Below are positions 6,583-7,083 of a DNA stretch of 7,083 nt, piece after piece (the first letter of the stretch is position 1; each line of letters opens with the position of its first letter). The stretch lies in NCBI GenBank assembly GCA_013334735.1, contig JAAXXA010000146.1, positions 1-7,083 on the forward strand. The letters run 5' to 3'. The notes under the pieces were generated by a model. It was not told the origin of the DNA. It searched no databases and saw only the letters and a program-made list of their open reading frames with translations. Made by a program: the position numbers and the translations under genes. This stretch comes from Bacteroidota bacterium (GTDB lineage Bacteria > Bacteroidota > Bacteroidia > Bacteroidales > CG2-30-32-10).

Positions 6583-7083
6583 ATGTCTGCAAACCCTTTG
6601 CTTGAAGTTAAAAACCTGATTGTTGAATTTTGTTCGGAAGGTAAAACCACTAAAGCCGTTAACGATATAAGTTTTGTTTTAAATAAAGGTGAAACACTTG
6701 GTATTGTTGGCGAATCAGGATCCGGAAAATCCATTACTTCACTTTCGGTGATGAAATTAATTCCCTCTCCTCCCGGAAAAATATCCAACGGACAAATTAT
6801 TTTTAATAATGGCAAAAGCATAGAACTCCTGTCGTTGCAGGAAAAGGAGATGCGAAAGTTAAGAGGTAAAGAAATTGCAATGATTTTTCAGGAACCTATG
6901 ACTTCATTAAATCCTGTTAAAAAATGTGGTAAACAAGTAACAGAAGCCTTAATGCTTCATCTTAAATTATCGTCAACCGAAGCCAAAGAAAAAACATTAA
7001 ATCTTTTCAAAGAAGTACAACTACCCAGACCTTCAGATATATTTAACTCGTATCCTCATCAGTTATCGGGCGGACAAAAACAA
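6583..7083 (+). CDS. Oligopeptide/dipeptide-type ABC transporter ATP-binding protein, 3' end outside window
   Basis: These 167 codons are the N-terminal part of an ATPase that powers an oligopeptide/dipeptide (or nickel) importer at the cytoplasmic face of the inner membrane. Visible motifs in order: Walker A GESGSGKS (43-50); the segment IPSPPGKISNGQIIF, typical of OppD/DppD; the Q-loop in MIFQEPMTSLNP (Q103); and the signature LSGGQ (161-165), where the window ends. Walker B and the H-loop lie beyond the edge. The start at 6583 gives a normal family N-terminus (LLEVKNLIVEF); no Shine-Dalgarno sequence or strong promoter is seen upstream. Bacteroidota often encode a double-length ATPase fusing DppD-like and DppF-like halves; whether that is so here cannot be seen. 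It lies 210 bp after the biotin carrier gene, so cotranscription is uncertain. Confidence 0.92.
   Translation, partial: MSANPLLEVKNLIVEFCSEGKTTKAVNDISFVLNKGETLGIVGESGSGKSITSLSVMKLIPSPPGKISNGQIIFNNGKSIELLSLQEKEMRKLRGKEIAMIFQEPMTSLNPVKKCGKQVTEALMLHLKLSSTEAKEKTLNLFKEVQLPRPSDIFNSYPHQLSGGQKQ

Noticed and set aside
6522..6821. Minus-strand open frame opposite the ABC ATPase
   Set aside because: It overlaps the Walker A region of a clear ABC ATPase coded on the plus strand.

Overview
The window looks like an ordinary chromosomal stretch from a member of the Bacteroidota, probably Bacteroidales-like. It is AT-rich, has no clear Shine-Dalgarno sequences, and its promoter candidates fit the Bacteroidota consensus (TTTG or similar, about 20 nt, then TAnnTTTG). 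The protein families (Mfd, a small CoA-binding protein, a methylmalonyl/propionyl-CoA type carboxyltransferase with a short biotin carrier, and an OppD/DppD-type ATPase) fit that group. The phylum call is an inference from composition, promoters and protein flavour; no rRNA is present to confirm it.

Layout. Bases 1-3380 (minus strand) hold nearly all of mfd, the transcription-repair coupling factor. I followed its frame codon by codon and found no in-frame stop; only the last few C-terminal residues lie outside. A divergent promoter region (about 3381-3497) separates it from a plus-strand 151-residue CoA-binding protein (3498-3953). A 355-bp gene-free, very AT-rich gap (3954-4308) holds an inverted pair of 7-bp repeat arrays, two helically phased pairs of TTAACA, and two overlapping promoter-like motifs. 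Next come a carboxyltransferase subunit (4309-5856), a 165-bp gap built almost entirely of short repeats, and a biotin carrier protein (6022-6372). A 210-bp spacer beginning with another short repeat array leads to the 5' part of an oligopeptide/dipeptide-type ABC ATPase (6583 to the window end).

How the genes work together. The carboxyltransferase and the biotin carrier very probably belong to one biotin-dependent enzyme acting on methylmalonyl-CoA/propionyl-CoA or a related acyl-CoA. Neither a biotin carboxylase nor a sodium-pumping membrane decarboxylase subunit lies between or beside them in the window, so the direction of the reaction cannot be fixed here. Mfd, the CoA-binding protein and the ABC ATPase have no evident functional link to this pair.

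I see no CRISPR array, mobile element, RNA gene or defence system. The most unusual content is non-coding: each of the three plus-strand intergenic gaps carries its own short-period repeat array (AAATCNN, AATTACG and AAGGCAC families, mostly with 7-bp units), reminiscent of the short tandemly repeated repetitive sequences known from cyanobacteria.
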